A stretch of 64,000 nucleotides of DNA from Cololabis saira (GCF_033807715.1 NC_084599.1:4842125-4906124), one strand, 5' to 3'. Shown: positions 41,386 through 53,570, counted from the first letter of the stretch. Notes: a model not told the origin generated them from the letters alone. Program-made: numbers and translations.

Positions 41386-42190
41386 CCATCCATCCATTTT
41401 CTATACCCTGTTTATCCTTTGCAGGGTCCCAGGGGTCTGCTGGAGCCTATCCCAGCTTATTACAGGTGAGAGTCAGGGATTCACCTGGACAGGTATCCAG
41501 TCCATCACAGGGCCACATATAGAGACAACCAGACACACTCACACTCACATCTACGGGCAATTTAGAATCATCAGTTAACCTACTAGCATGTTTTTGGACT
41601 GTGGGAGGAAGCCGGAGTAACCGGAGGGAACCCACGCAAGCACGGGGAGAACATGTAACTCCATACAGAAAGACCCTGCTGGGCCAGGGAGTCAAACCGG
41701 GAACATTCTTATGGAGCTAGAACAGTCTCATAATTTGCAAATGCACACACCGTTTCACAAATGCACAGGACAAGTTTCACAAATGCACACACCGATTTGC
41801 TCTTATGATTGGCTGGAAAAAAGGAAGATATCTGATTGGTTGCAGATCCTTCTGTGTTAAAAAAAAACGTATTTGTGGATCGAGTCACGTCAGGGGAGTC
41901 TCAAAAGTCACACGCAAATGCAGCGCAGCTCACAGACAAAAAAACGTTTGTAAATCAGGTTATATTTGTGTCTGCATCAGAAATACATTTGTATATCCTA
42001 CGCACGTGTGAATTGTTCTGTGCATTTGTGAAACTTGTCCTGTGCATTTGTGAAACGGTGTGTGCATTTGTGAAACTTGTCCTGTGCATTTGTGAAACAG
42101 TGTGTGCATTTGCGAATTATGAGACTGTTCTAGCTCCATACCTTCTTGCTGTGAGGCAACAGTGCTAACCACCAAGCCACCGTGCTGCAG
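41386..42190 (-). repeat. abundant teleost dispersed repeat, split by a hAT-type MITE
   Basis: It contains the standard phrases 'ggagcctatcccagcttatt', 'tttttggactgtgggaggaa' and 'acccacgcaagcacggggag'. The end 'cttcttgctgtgaggcaaca' is displaced 437 bp by the insertion at 41711-42139. Confidence 0.8.
41711..42139. mobile_element. hAT-type MITE nested in dispersed repeat
   Basis: Inverted ends ATGGAGCTAGAACAGTCTCA and TGAGACTGTTCTAGCTCCAT. Flanks ACATTCTT (41703-41710) and ACCTTCTT (42140-42147) form an 8-bp duplication with one mismatch. The subterminal regions repeat 'gtgcatttgtgaaac' in both orientations. Confidence 0.85.
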
Positions 42191-42204
42191 GAACTTTTCG
42201 GAAC

Positions 42205-42935
42205 AAGAGAACTGCAAAGCTGTGAGCAGGAAGGGACACCAGCGGCGGTTCTGTCTGAAGAAGTTGTCCCGTTTCCACATTGATAGGACCATGATGACAC
42301 TTTTTTATCATGCTTTTATTGAATCTGTTTTCTTTAGCATCATGGTTGGGAAACCTGCCTCTAGAAGAAAGGAGCTCACTCCACCAGATCATTAAATGGT
42401 CTGGTTGGGGAAACACAGCTGGGCCTGGAGTCGCTGGACGTGAAGCAGTTGCAGCTCCAGCTCCATCTCAATGATCCTCCCACCCCTTAGCGAGTGAATT
42501 CCAGCTACTGCCATCAGGACGCAGCTTTAAAGTCCCCAGAACTAGAACCACACGCTACAGGACCAGCTTCCTCCCTGCTGCTGTCTCTCTTTTAAACAAA
42601 TCCTAACGCGTTTCATTTATTGCTGAGGTCTATCCTGCTTTTAACTTATTTATGTCTATTTATTAGAAACCCTGACCTTGGTTTTTACTTTCTTTATCAT
42701 TCATTGTTCTTTGCCCTGTTGGCAACATCTACTTTTATCCTGTCAGTGAACATTGTGAGAACCTGCCATGTCTGTCTTGTGCTGTTGCAAACCTGTTCAT
42801 TGTTTTCATTGTTTTTGTCCTGTGTCAAACTAATGACAGTAAAGATTGTGTGTGAGATGCCTTCCATCTACTGCAAAACAAATCTACCTACGGGTATTAA
42901 TAAAGTTAACTTGAACTTGAACTTGAACTTGAACT
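42205..42935 (+). mobile_element. LINE 3' end with (TTGAAC)n tail
   Basis: Decayed frames carry DTSGG, HFFIMLLLNLFSLASW and EFQLLPSGRSFKVPRTRTTR-like pieces, followed by a 3' UTR and the tail 'aataaagttaacttgaactt'. It is the 3' part of a fish non-LTR element. Confidence 0.75.
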
Positions 42936-43205
42936 AACAGCTTCTCTCCTTCAGGGTTTTCAGCTTTTAAACCTTGACGAAAGCTGACTCCCATTTGGTG
43001 TCTTGTGCTCGTCGGAGAAACTGCACGTTTTCGCCTCTAACAAACTGGTTTCCTTCTTCAGAGCCAGATTTGGTCTCCTGGTTTTTCAGCCGTCCTGAGT
43101 CACGGGGACGTTTGAGGTCCTCTGCACAACCCTTCCTCTCCGAGGAGCGAGGCCGACCGGCAGAAAAGGTCAGGCGTTTAAAACGGGCACTGAGTCACAG
43201 TGGAA

Positions 43206-43215
43206 TCACACACAG

Positions 43216-43250
<35 letters not shown>

Positions 43251-43262
43251 CACACACACACG
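43206..43262. repeat. (CA)n microsatellite
   Basis: CA repeat with one CG interruption. Confidence 0.95.
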
Positions 43263-43360
43263 CCATGTCAGGGTAAAAACCAGCTTTCATCTCAGTTATG
43301 TTTTATCGTTTGTAACTTTTTGTTGCACTATATGTACAGCTGTGGAGAGGCAGCTTACAC

Positions 43361-43416
43361 ACACACACGCACGCACATCCACACATCCACACACACACAC
43401 ACACACATCCACACAT
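43361..43416. repeat. (CA)n/(CATCCA)n microsatellite
   Basis: CA repeat broken by CACATCCACACATCC units. Confidence 0.9.
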
Positions 43417-44265
43417 GTGTGTGTCTTTGTAATCCGCCTCTTCAAAGTGACGGCCTACTCGTGCAGTACAGAAAAGGGGGTGGACGGCTGGTTGGATTTA
43501 GTCGGAGGTTGCTTCTCTCTGTCAGTTGAAGGTTTGCAGAGTCCTGAAGAGTCCGGCAGCCTGTCTGGACCTCCCAGGGACCGGCCCGGGTCCCAGGTTT
43601 CCCAGCGCAGGTGAAAATGCAGACCAGGGTGACGTGACGTGGGCTGACGGCAGTGGAGCTTTTCTTCCACAGATTCTGTTTCAGATGTTGTTTCAACCTT
43701 TTGAGGCTTCTGTGGACAGCGGAGGTTTTCTTGAGCCTGTGGGAAACAGAAGATCCAAAGCTGCAGACGCTGGCAGGCGGCTCGGTTTCCACACAGAGGA
43801 AGAAAAGCCGATGTTGTGAAGTGGACCTGGAGCGTCCTGCGGACAGGGCATGACTGAACAGTCCCATGTGGAAGAGTTTCACCCCGTGGGAGTCCAGCAG
43901 GACCGAGAGGAAGAGCAGTCACACAAGTCTTAGCTCCTGGTTCTGGAGCCCACCTTTCAAACACCAGTGAAACTTTATGAGGCAGAACATTTTCAAGGTG
44001 TTTTCGGCTTTTACTACATTTCAGGATAATTGTGAAATATTTATTGAACCAGAGAGTTTAGTTTGACCTTAAACCTCTTCCACAAACACTGGAGTACTTC
44101 CTCACTCCACCACATCCACTTTGACATACTCTCATTAGTGAGATCTGGGATGTAACTGGACCTGAACTGGAAGAGACTCTGGGGAACGCTGGGACCTGCT
44201 GCAACCACTGCCGTTTCTCCTCCGGAGCCATGATTTGACACTTTGACGGCTCAGTTTCGGTGACG
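43417..44265. other. no recognised feature; presumed upstream region of exon at 44266
   Basis: Several short frames on both strands, none with splice or family support. Confidence 0.35.
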
Positions 44266-44355
44266 ATGTCTGCCACATCGAGAGGATGCGGAGCGGCCGA
44301 CAGCTCGGTGAAGTGGCAGCTCTGCTATGATGTCAGCGCCAAGACGTGGTGGATG
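44266..44355 (+). CDS. possible first coding exon of an unidentified gene
   Basis: Thirty codons start MSATSRGCGAADSSVKWQLC and end YDVSAKTWWM, immediately followed by the strong donor GTGAGT in phase 0. The compact composition, the Trp-rich segment and the donor look like a real N-terminal exon. I cannot name the protein and found no continuing exon downstream. Reading through the donor reaches a stop after about 20 codons. No repeat overlaps it. Confidence 0.4.
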
Positions 44356-45640
44356 GTGAGTTTAGCTGCAGAACTCCTCGGGCCTGAAATCAATAACGCG
44401 TCTCCATTGGTGGTGAACTGATCCTGAAGCAATACTCCAGCAGCCATCTGATGGTCATCGTCCATCAGTCATCTGTCATTCTAATACCGTATAAATAATA
44501 CACCAAATTCTGAGGTTCAATGACACATAAAAGCCCTGACATGTTGAAAACTCTGTTTTTACTCCTTAAAGGGGGCACATTTTGACTTTTTTTCCCAAAA
44601 GATTCCAGTTTTCTAAGGTCTTAAAGCAACATATTCTGATTAAAATCCCACAGAGATGCTGTACAACAGCTCAAATTCCAGCCACGTCTTAATGACTCTG
44701 TTTGTAGCAGCTGTTTGGGGGGGCGGAGTCACATCATAGACTCCACCCCTCTCTGCTAAAGGGTGTGTCTTTTTAAAAAAATCTGCCAAGCAACTTTGAG
44801 TAACACTACTTCATAATGATGTGCAGCGTTAATACTGACAGCAAATTCTGATTTCGTACGAATATATGCCCTTTTATAAAAATGTGAATTATTTGTTGTC
44901 ATAATTTGGTCATCCGATTTAGTTTCTGTCCGGTCGTAGTTGCCTGTACCCAGACGGCACTTATGGCAGCTGCTACGTGGGCCAGGCGTGGCCCAAATCT
45001 CAGAAGCTAGCGTTGCTAAGGGAAGTGTTGCCAGGACCAAGCGTGGACCAAAGACCCAAAGGAAATGAAGATGTCTGGTGGACCTGGCTGAGTTCGGTTG
45101 TTTACGCCGTCTCACTCACCGCCTTTGTCCTTGTGCCTCAGTTTTTACTCAGTTACATCCATTAAAAGGAAAAAGGTCATCGACTAAAGTAACGCTGAGA
45201 GGGATTCGTGAATGACGAGAAATAGGGTGGCATAAAGATGAAGAAAGAGGATAATTCTACTCTAATCCAGATCTCAGACCTCCGTTTTTCAAGCCAGCTC
45301 CTCCAGCTCTTCCAGGAGGAACCAACGAGTTCCCAGGCCAGCCAAGAAATATAATCTGTCCAGCAAGTCCGAGCCGGCCTCACGGCCTTCTCCCGCTGGA
45401 TTAGCCCCAAAACCCTGCAGATCTGCTTGGCTCACTGAGCGAAAGCTTTATAAACACTGCCAGCTCCAAACAAACAGCCTACGCCGTTGCCGTGACGGCG
45501 TCGTGATCCCTTCGGACTTCTCCGTCACTCCATTTCGCCGCGGTGCAGTACCCAGAGCAGTAGGGGGTTCTTTTCCTGAATGGTTTATCTTCATCTCTAG
45601 TTGATAGAGATAAGGACAACCCCCCAAAAAATCACACACA
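44356..45640. other. no confident feature
   Basis: 44977-45165 holds a short frame whose DNA has the 'gtgggccaggcgtggcccaa' phrase of a degenerate teleost repeat. Nothing else was seen. Confidence 0.35.
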
Positions 45641-45641
45641 C

Positions 45642-47342
45642 ACTACGTCACCGATGGGCCAACTACGTCCCCAATGGGCCACTACGTCACCAATGGGTCA
45701 ACTACTTCACCCATGGGCCACTACGTCACCAATGGGCCGACTACGTCACCAATAGGACGACTACGTCACCAATGGGTCAACTACTTCACCAATGGGCCGA
45801 CTACGTCACCAATGGGCCGACTACGTCACCCATGGGCCACTACGTCACCAATGGGTCAACTACATCACCAATGGGCCGACTACGTCACCAATGGGCCGAC
45901 TACGTCACCCATGGGCCACTACATCACCAATGGGTGACTACGTCACCAATGGGCCGACTACGTCACCCATGGGCCACTACATCCCCAATGGGCCGACTAC
46001 GTCACCGATGGGACGACTACGTCACCAATGGGCCAACTACGTCACCAATGGGTGACTACGTCACCAATGGGCCGACTACGTCACCGATGGGACGACTACG
46101 TCACCAATGGGCCAACTACGTCACCAATGGGTGACTACGTCACCAATGGGCCGACTACGTCACCGATGGGACGACTACGTCACCAATGGGCCGACTACGT
46201 CACCAATGGGTGACTACGTCACCAATGGGCCGACTACGTCACCGATGGGACGACTACGTCACCAATGGGCCAACTACGTCACCAATGGGTGACTACGTCA
46301 CCAATGGGCCGACTACGTCACCGATGGGACGACTACGTCACCGATGGGCCGACTACGTCACCAATGGGCCGACTACGTCACCAATGGGCGACTACGTCAC
46401 CAATGGGTGACAACGTCACCAATGGGCCGACTACGTCACCAATGGGTGACAACGTCACCAATGGGCCGACTACGTCACCAATGGGCGACTACGTCACCAA
46501 TGGGCGACTACGTCACCAATGGGTGACAACGTCACCAATGGGCCGACTACGTCACCAATGGGCGACTACGTCACCAATGGGTGACTACGTCACCAATGGG
46601 CCAACTACGTCACCAATGGGCGACTACGTCACCAATGGGCGACTACGTCACCAATGGGTGACAACGTCACCAATGGGCCGACTACGTCACCAATGGGCGA
46701 CTACGTCACCAATGGGCGACTACGTCACCAATGGGCCGACTACGTCACCAATGGGCGACTACGTCACCAATGGGTGACTACGTCACCAATGGGACGACTA
46801 CGTCACCAATGGGCGACTACGTCACCAATGGGTGACTACGTCACCAATGGGCCGACTACGTCACCAATGGGTGACTACGTCACCGATGGGCCGACTACGT
46901 CACCGATGGGACGACTACGTCACCAATGGGCCGACTACGTCACCAATGGGCGACTACGTCACCAATGGGTGACAACGTCACCAATGGGCCGACTACGTCA
47001 CCAATGGGTGACAACGTCACCAATGGGCCGACTACGTCACCAATGGGCGACTACGTCACCAATGGGCGACTACGTCTCCAATGGGTGACAACGTCACCAA
47101 TGGACCGACTACGTCACCAATGGGCGACTACGTCACCAATGGGTGACTACGTCACCAATGGGCCGACTACGTCACCAATGGGTGACTACGTCACCAATGG
47201 GCCGACTACGTCACCAATGGGCGACTACGTCACCAATGGGTGACTACGTCACCAATGGGCCGACTACGTCACCAATGGGTGACTACGTCACCGATGGGCC
47301 GACTACGTCACCAATGGGCGACTACGTCACCAATGGGCCATT
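45642..47342. repeat. 19-20-bp minisatellite with CRE half-site and CCAAT in each unit
   Basis: About 85 units of the type CGACTACGTCACCAATGGGC, with GGTGACTACGTCACCAATG and CAACGTCACC variants. Between 46028 and 46423 a four-unit block of 79 bp repeats exactly. The short frames in the array are repeat artefacts. Confidence 0.97.
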
Positions 47343-47735
47343 TCAAGGTGCTTCTCAAAGAACATAAAATGATGACACCAAGATGCAAATGAAAGTAGTA
47401 AAAGTACATTTTAAGTTCAGACAAACTAATAAGATTACAGTAAACCCTAAAGAGGAGAGGGCAGGTAACTGCACAGAAACAAAGCTGCAGTGCAGTGTGG
47501 GGAATTAATAATTGCTTTGATAAGCAAGAAAGTTTTTAAGCAGCTAATTTAAAACAGCTGAGAGCTTCAGCAGACCTGCAGTTTCCTGGAAGTTTTACAA
47601 CACGTGAAAAACATAAAAACTGAACGCTGCTCTTCCCTGTTTACCTCTGACTCTGGGAACAGGAAGTAGACCTGACCCTGATGACCTGAGAGCCTGGTGT
47701 TTTAGCCCTGAACCATTCACAGATTTATAAACTAA
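47343..47735. other. unassigned spacer
   Basis: No feature was recognised between the minisatellite and the Harbinger fragment. Confidence 0.4.
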
Positions 47736-47958
47736 TGGCGCTTTTACACTAGTACCTACTCAGCCCGACTCCACTGGCCTCGCCCTCGTTTCTTTTCAAT
47801 ACCCAGATCAGAAGTAGGTGGTTGGAGGAAACTGCTGTGACGTATTGGATTGTGTCTGTGGCTTGTGTTCGATAACAAGTTAAAAAATGAGAGAGAGAGA
47901 AGCTTTAAGCGGCGGCGCTTTTTACTTTTATTTACGAGGTTCTAGGGACCTGTGAGAC
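47736..47958 (+). mobile_element. Harbinger-type element, truncated copy 2
   Basis: The left end TGGCGCTTTTACACTAGTAC follows TAA. It matches the left part of copies 1 and 3 up to 'aagctttaagcggcggcgc' and then stops. Confidence 0.75.
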
Positions 47959-47959
47959 C

Positions 47960-48795
47960 AGCGTTACAGCAGTCCAGTCTACTGAAGTCCTGCTGAGACA
48001 TCAGTCCTTTAACCTCTGTTCTTCAGGTGATAACAGGCTTCACTACTGTCTTCATGTGGCTGTTTACCAGCCTCCATAACAGAGCAACACTACCTGAAGG
48101 CTGGCGCTCTGGTTGGTACTTAAAGGATCTGGGTGAAGCTCCTTGAGCGGATAAGTTGAAGGCAGTCCAAGTGTTGCCTCTGGGTAGTCCTGGCTAGCAG
48201 CCTTCACCTGCCCTGAAGTAGAGTCAAGGCAACGGCTGACTACGTAAAGTGACGACAGCCAGCCACCAATGTAAAAACAGGACTTAATTAAGTGCATTTG
48301 TGATTACGTACAATTTTGCCTGATGAGAGACAAAACTCATGGGTTTGTTGTGAAGCTGAACTTTAGTTATAGAGAAGAGTAACAGGCTGTAGGTACATTA
48401 TTCCCTGCAGTAAACTTGATGCCAGGCTCCAGTAGCAGTCGAGGAACTGCACTTCTATTCACTGCATGGAGTCAGATGAGAATCATAGTTGCCAAGTCTG
48501 CTCATTATATGTGACTTTTGACTTGTTTCTGTGACTAGGGTTGCCACCTTTCAGAAATAGAATTAAGGGACGCCCCGATTTCAGAAGCACAGGAGCCAAA
48601 AAAAAGACCCAAAACTTCTAAACTGCATAGAAATGTGTTTATTTTATATGAAAAAACAAAATGCTTTGATTTAAAGTTTAAAGTGCTTTAATAGCATTGA
48701 ACTTGCATGACTGTACAGACAGCCAACCATATAGCAACTGAAATAGCGTCCTATGTCCACATCAGCCAAGATGTAGAATATAGTCTACAGGTGAA
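47960..48795. other. unassigned
   Basis: No gene or named repeat was seen. Confidence 0.4.
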
Positions 48796-49037
48796 GAATA
48801 TGGCGTAAAAGTTAATTTATTTCAATAATTCAACTAGAATATGGTGTAAAAGTGAATTTATTTCAATAATTCAACTAGAATATGGTGTAAAAGTTAATTT
48901 ATTTCAATAATTCAACTAGAATATGGTGTAAAAGTTAATTTATTTCAATAATTCAACTAGAATATGGTGTAAAAGTTAATTTATTTCAATAATTCAACTA
49001 GAATATGGTGTAAAAGTTTATTTATTTCAATAATTCA
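48796..49037. repeat. 41-bp A-T rich minisatellite
   Basis: About 5.9 copies of a unit containing 'gaatatggtgtaaaagttaa' and 'tttatttcaataattcaact'. Confidence 0.95.
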
Positions 49038-49234
49038 ACTTAAAAGGTGAAACTAATATATTACATGCAAAGCAAGATATGTTAAACCTTTATTTGTTAT
49101 AATTTTGATGATGGAATTGTTTATTGATTTCATAAAATATTCTCTAATTTATTTATTTATTCTATCTGTGACATCACTAGAAAATAATCAGAAGTTGAAG
49201 GTTGTTCGTTTTCTTTGGGTTGTGGCTTGTTTTA

Positions 49235-50214
49235 TGGCGCTTTCCACTAGTAATTACTCGGCCCGACTCGACTCTCCTCAGTTTGGTTCTTCTCCACTAG
49301 GAGTCTAACGTGCAGAGTTGATACTTTTCTGTAACTACTCTGAAGAGGTTCTATGCTGCTGAGTCGGCTGTATCTGACATCATCACACTACAGGCCTGGT
49401 TTCTTTTCCATAACAATCCAGCTCCTGGAGCAGAAGTAGGAGGTTGGAGTGAAGCTGCTGTGACATATTTGATTGTGTGATCTAAACGGAGAAGACAAGA
49501 AAACTAAAGATGTAGAACCTTGAGGAGATGATAGATGTCGCTGCTGGGTCTGTGGCTTGTGTTTGACATCAAGTTAAAAAATGAGAGTGAGGGGGGGGGC
49601 ACGGTGGCGCAGCAGGTAGTGCAGCCGTCTCACAGCAAGAAGGTCCTGCTGTGGCAATGCCCAGGACTGTTAGGTAGGAGCACTGGGTGATAAAAATGGG
49701 GAAAAAACTGGGATAAAAATATTAAAAAAAAAAAAAAAAATGAGAGTGCGAGAAGCTTCAAGCAGCGACGCTTTTTTTTTAGTTTGTCTCTGCTGCTGAA
49801 AAGTCAGCTGGATCCGTGAGCAGCTATGAAGTTACAGAGCTCCTGGTAGATCTGGTCGTTCCTTATCTCCGTCTAGATCTTTTTAATTCTCTCCTCAGCA
49901 CCAGGTTTATGAACATCTGCACCTCTGAGTTGGATCAAACAGTCTTTTGCTGCCGTTGCTGGTTGAATAAAATTAACCAGAATCCGTCAGAGTCTCTTTC
50001 TCTGATTTCCTCCTCCTGACTCAGACGTCTGACTCCAACCCCCCGACCAATCGGTGGCCTGTAGTGTGATGATGTCACATACAGCCAACTCAGCAGCTTA
50101 GAACCTCGGCAGAATAGTTACAGAAAAGTATCTACTCGGCACGTTAGACCCCTAGTGGGAAAGAACCAAACTGAGGTGAGTTGAGCTGAGTAGGTGCTAG
50201 TGGAAAAGCTCCAA
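49235..50214 (+). mobile_element. Harbinger-type element, copy 3 (with nested SINE)
   Basis: Ends TGGCGCTTTCCACTAGTAAT and GCTAGTGGAAAAGCTCCA; TTA precedes the left end. It is collinear with copy 1 but without its minisatellite and LINEs. A SINE is inserted at 49592-49734. No transposase is visible. Confidence 0.8.
49592..49734 (+). mobile_element. tRNA-derived SINE
   Basis: The head GGCACGGTGGCGCAGCAGGT resembles an A box and the 3' end is an A-run. It is flanked by AAAAAATGAGAGTGAG (49576-49591) and AAAAAATGAGAGTGCG (49735-49750), the target duplication. Confidence 0.8.
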
Positions 50215-50892
50215 TGAAAGTACTGGACGAACCTGATACTGAGAAGAGGAAGCTGCCACCACACTCACCCAAACATGCGTTTGGTTTGATGTGCAGGGTT
50301 ATAGGTCAACTACAAGAGCAGGTGTCGTGGTGACCTTTTTTGGTCAGGGAATCCATTTCATTTGTGTACCTGCACACTGGGACAAAAACAAGAGTCCAGT
50401 TCAGTGGCTGAAATGGGTTGAAGCTGTAGCTCAACTGTAGATGTTCTACATGTCATCTGATGTTTGAACCAATTTCTGACAGGCAACAGCTTTTCTCTGA
50501 CCAAAGACACTCCTGTCCTTTACTTCTGGGTCTATTCACTCCAGTCCAGGTCTAGTCCAGGTCCAGAACAGGTGTTTCTGCTCGTGAGATTACAGCTCCA
50601 ATACTCAAGAATCTTTCCACACTGAAGTTGTTTAAATAGATCTGTGGTGTTGTGTTGAACATTCATCATTTTCACAAAATTCAAGTGTGTTCGTTGACAT
50701 TTTTAGAGGTGGTGAAGTGTTTGAAGGTTGGCTGATCTTCTTAACACATACAACCAGCGCGTTTATATAATGTTAGAAAAAAAATGTATTATTGTGTTAG
50801 GATCAAACTGAACCCTTAAAGTTCTACTAAACTAAACACGTTTTCTTCCAACTGGACTTAAACACTGAGATAATGCGGTTCTCACCTGAAAT
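50215..50892. other. unassigned
   Basis: No gene or repeat was recognised. Confidence 0.4.
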
Positions 50893-50972
50893 GAGCTGGG
50901 ATAGGCTCCAGCAGAACCCCGTGACCCTGCAAAGGATATAACGGGTATAGATAATGGATGGACGGATGGATA
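50893..50972 (+). repeat. retroposon tail with ATGG units
   Basis: 'ctgggataggctccagcaga' followed by 'acgggtatagataatggatg', related to 1818-1902. Confidence 0.6.
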
Positions 50973-51734
50973 ATGCGGTGTGGAGGGGAATTATTCCTGC
51001 TGCTGTACAAACCCAGTTGGATTGTAACGGGCCAAAGCTCCACAGGTCCTGACTGGACTCTGACCCAGAGGGAACAGAACCTGACGCCTGGTTGATGCCC
51101 CTGGAACCGTCTCTAGGTCACTGATGTACGTGGTCCTTGGTGCACGGCTCCTCTGAGGTCAATTGACGTGTTGATGCTGAAACAAAATCATCCCCGCAGT
51201 AATTATCCAACAGGTGGCTGTTATCTTTTTACTCAGGTAAATCCAGGTGGTGACAGGTTTTAACTACGTTGTTGCACTGAAAGCTGGACTTTCCTGAGCC
51301 GTTGTTCTGGTGAATGAAAAGGTTTCCTCTTCAGCGGTAGGCTTCGCTCTCTTTGCCGGTCGTACTGAACTTCAGCCGGTAAGAACATCTATATTTGCTG
51401 CTCTATTTTCACTGCAGCACTCTGGAAGTGTAGGGTGCCCCCAGGGGCCCAAGAGCCCAGTTGTTCCTCCATATGCTCATCAAGGCCTGTCCGCCCACAG
51501 ATGGAGCTCCCTGTGGTGAACCTGCTGGGATGTCCACTCCTGGGAACACTGTCTTCAATGTTTAGTGGATACTCTTTCTCATTGCAGAATGAACGAGGAA
51601 TCCTTTGGAAAAGGTTTTATCTTTTATCTTACAGCAGCCCCTTCTTTAAGACCACTGCTAATGTCTTTGCTCCTTAGCGTTGTGTTCATGCATTTGTGAA
51701 GGATGCAGACCAGCAAAGTTTTACACGCGTAAGA
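50973..51734. other. unassigned
   Basis: No supported feature. Short frames near 51310-51677 lack family similarity. Confidence 0.35.
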
Positions 51735-53570
51735 CTATTGTCTGATGATGATCAATTAATTAGGCACATTGACAACAATTATACCACGGTCTGTGTGAAT
51801 ACTCGATTCAGATTGGCTGGCAGGTGTAGGTTATAAGTTATAACCTACAGTCAGTACGTTTACATGCAGCAGTTCAATCGGGTTTCTGATCGTATAAGAC
51901 ATCGTTCGGACTTTTAAACTGCATGTAAACACCTCAACCCAATCTATTTCCGACCTATTTTGGACCTATGTCGGACATTTAATAATCGGATAGCAACACC
52001 TAGATAATTCGTTCACAGTCGGAATGTTAACACCATGTATACGGAGACATCGGATATTGCATTCTGCGCATGCTGGAGAATTTCCTCTGATATATATACA
52101 TCACTTCCACTGTTTGTTTTTTTTTATTTGCAAAACACCTACAGTGCAACAATTGAACAATAAAAGAGAGGAAAGAAGCTGGCTGGCCCTGAGGAGGTGG
52201 TTGCTGGTTCTCCCTCCTAACTTGAGTCTCCAGTCCAGTCCTCTTTCCCTTCATAACGACACAATTGTCCAGTAGAAAACTTGTGACTTGTTTCCACTCA
52301 AGCTCATAAGAAAGACTGCAGGACATCTTCTAGTTCCAGCAAAAATACTGAAGCATCGGCAAGATTAACTTTTCTGCTTGCCAGATGTTGAGTTGTTACT
52401 TTATCATACCTGTCAAGTCTCCCGTTTTGGCCGGGAAACTACTGTATTTTACCCCTCTTTCCCGCCGTCCTCCCGTATTAGTATTTTCCCGTAAATGTCC
52501 CGTTTTATAATATAATAATTTTTAAAAAGGGTTATTGTGCCTTTTGCGCCTCTCGCAAGGTTAGTGGCAGTAAATGGAACAAACTCGGAACAACAAATCA
52601 GACCAGGTCGTCGTACGACATCTTTTCTTGTTGTTGTTAAGTGGAGGTCAACCGGAGGTGGCTCTTTGTTGAAATGGTTACCATGGTTACCATGGTTACA
52701 GCCCCACCTAGCGTCACGGAGTCAGCCATGCTCTGGCCATTTATCCGATCTCTGAACAGCATGTAAACTCAGACAAGTTATCCGGTCTTCTGCATGTCGT
52801 GATCTGATACGATCAGAAATCCCATCTCTTTGCTGCATGGAAACGTACTGAGTGATAATCTAAACCTAGAAAACAAGTTCGGTCAAATTGTCTGATAACT
52901 TTAATATCATTGCGCTGGATCAACTGCCAGGTGGTAACCACGGCAACGGAGATTCAGAGAAGAAGAGCCGGCTACCGCAGGACGGACACATGAGTGATTT
53001 TGTAATTTATTTTAATTTATTTGGTGAATTTAACAATTTTGATGACCAGGATGCAGAAGAGGAGAGAAAATACAATGAAAAGAAACCGGAGAAACGGCAG
53101 AAGGAGGTGACATGGCCTCAGCTGTAGTCGTCTCTCTGATGCCGGGCTGGAAACTCTCCAGATCACGTCGGTGACGGGTCATCGCTGTGAGAGCAGCCTG
53201 CAGGTTTACTGGGCTCCATCAGTACAGGAGAGACCAAAATGGAGCCACATTTTATCATCTCCCAATGCTCCGGCAAGCAGTGGCGAGGATCGCCAGCAAC
53301 AAACTTTAAACGAACAAGCGGCTGCAGACGAGAGATTAAATAGTCGCTCAGCCGCTCAGCTGTGGCTGGTTATAAAACTAATGATTTACACTGAAAACAC
53401 ATTAAAGCATTAATAACTGATTTAATATTTATGTTTTTCGGTAAGTGACTGTGGTATGAGCGGGATAATGCCCTTCGACGTGTACATTATCAGAAATATA
53501 TGGACGACGCAGGGCGTGAACGAGGACGGTCAGACATTATCCCTTACATTACCCACATGGTATGATGCAG
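51735..53570. repeat. composite dispersed repeat
   Basis: The outer parts ('tataccacggtctgtgtgaa' at left; 'ggtatgagcgggataatgcc' at right) are phrases of a common teleost repeat, interrupted by the element at 51852-52850. The 79-codon frame at 52888-53127 lies inside and has no recognised domain. Confidence 0.5.
51852..52850. mobile_element. MITE-like element with CAGTACGTTTACATGCAGCA ends
   Basis: Ends CAGTACGTTTACATGCAGCA and TGCTGCATGGAAACGTACTG are inverted copies with one or two mismatches; AGT lies on both sides. Around 52408-52520 a 'gtcaagtctcccgttttggc' repeat piece is nested. Length 999 bp, no transposase. Confidence 0.75.

Noticed and set aside
44977..45165. 62-codon frame with a hydrophobic C-terminus
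   Set aside because: The underlying DNA looks like a degenerate 'gtgggcc' repeat; no acceptor joins it in phase to the exon at 44266.
45601..47367. Many overlapping 60-177-codon frames
   Set aside because: Products of the CRE/CCAAT minisatellite read in staggered frames every 79 bp.
52888..53127. 79-codon frame with an acidic-basic tail
   Set aside because: It lies in a composite dispersed repeat and has no recognised domain or splice sites.
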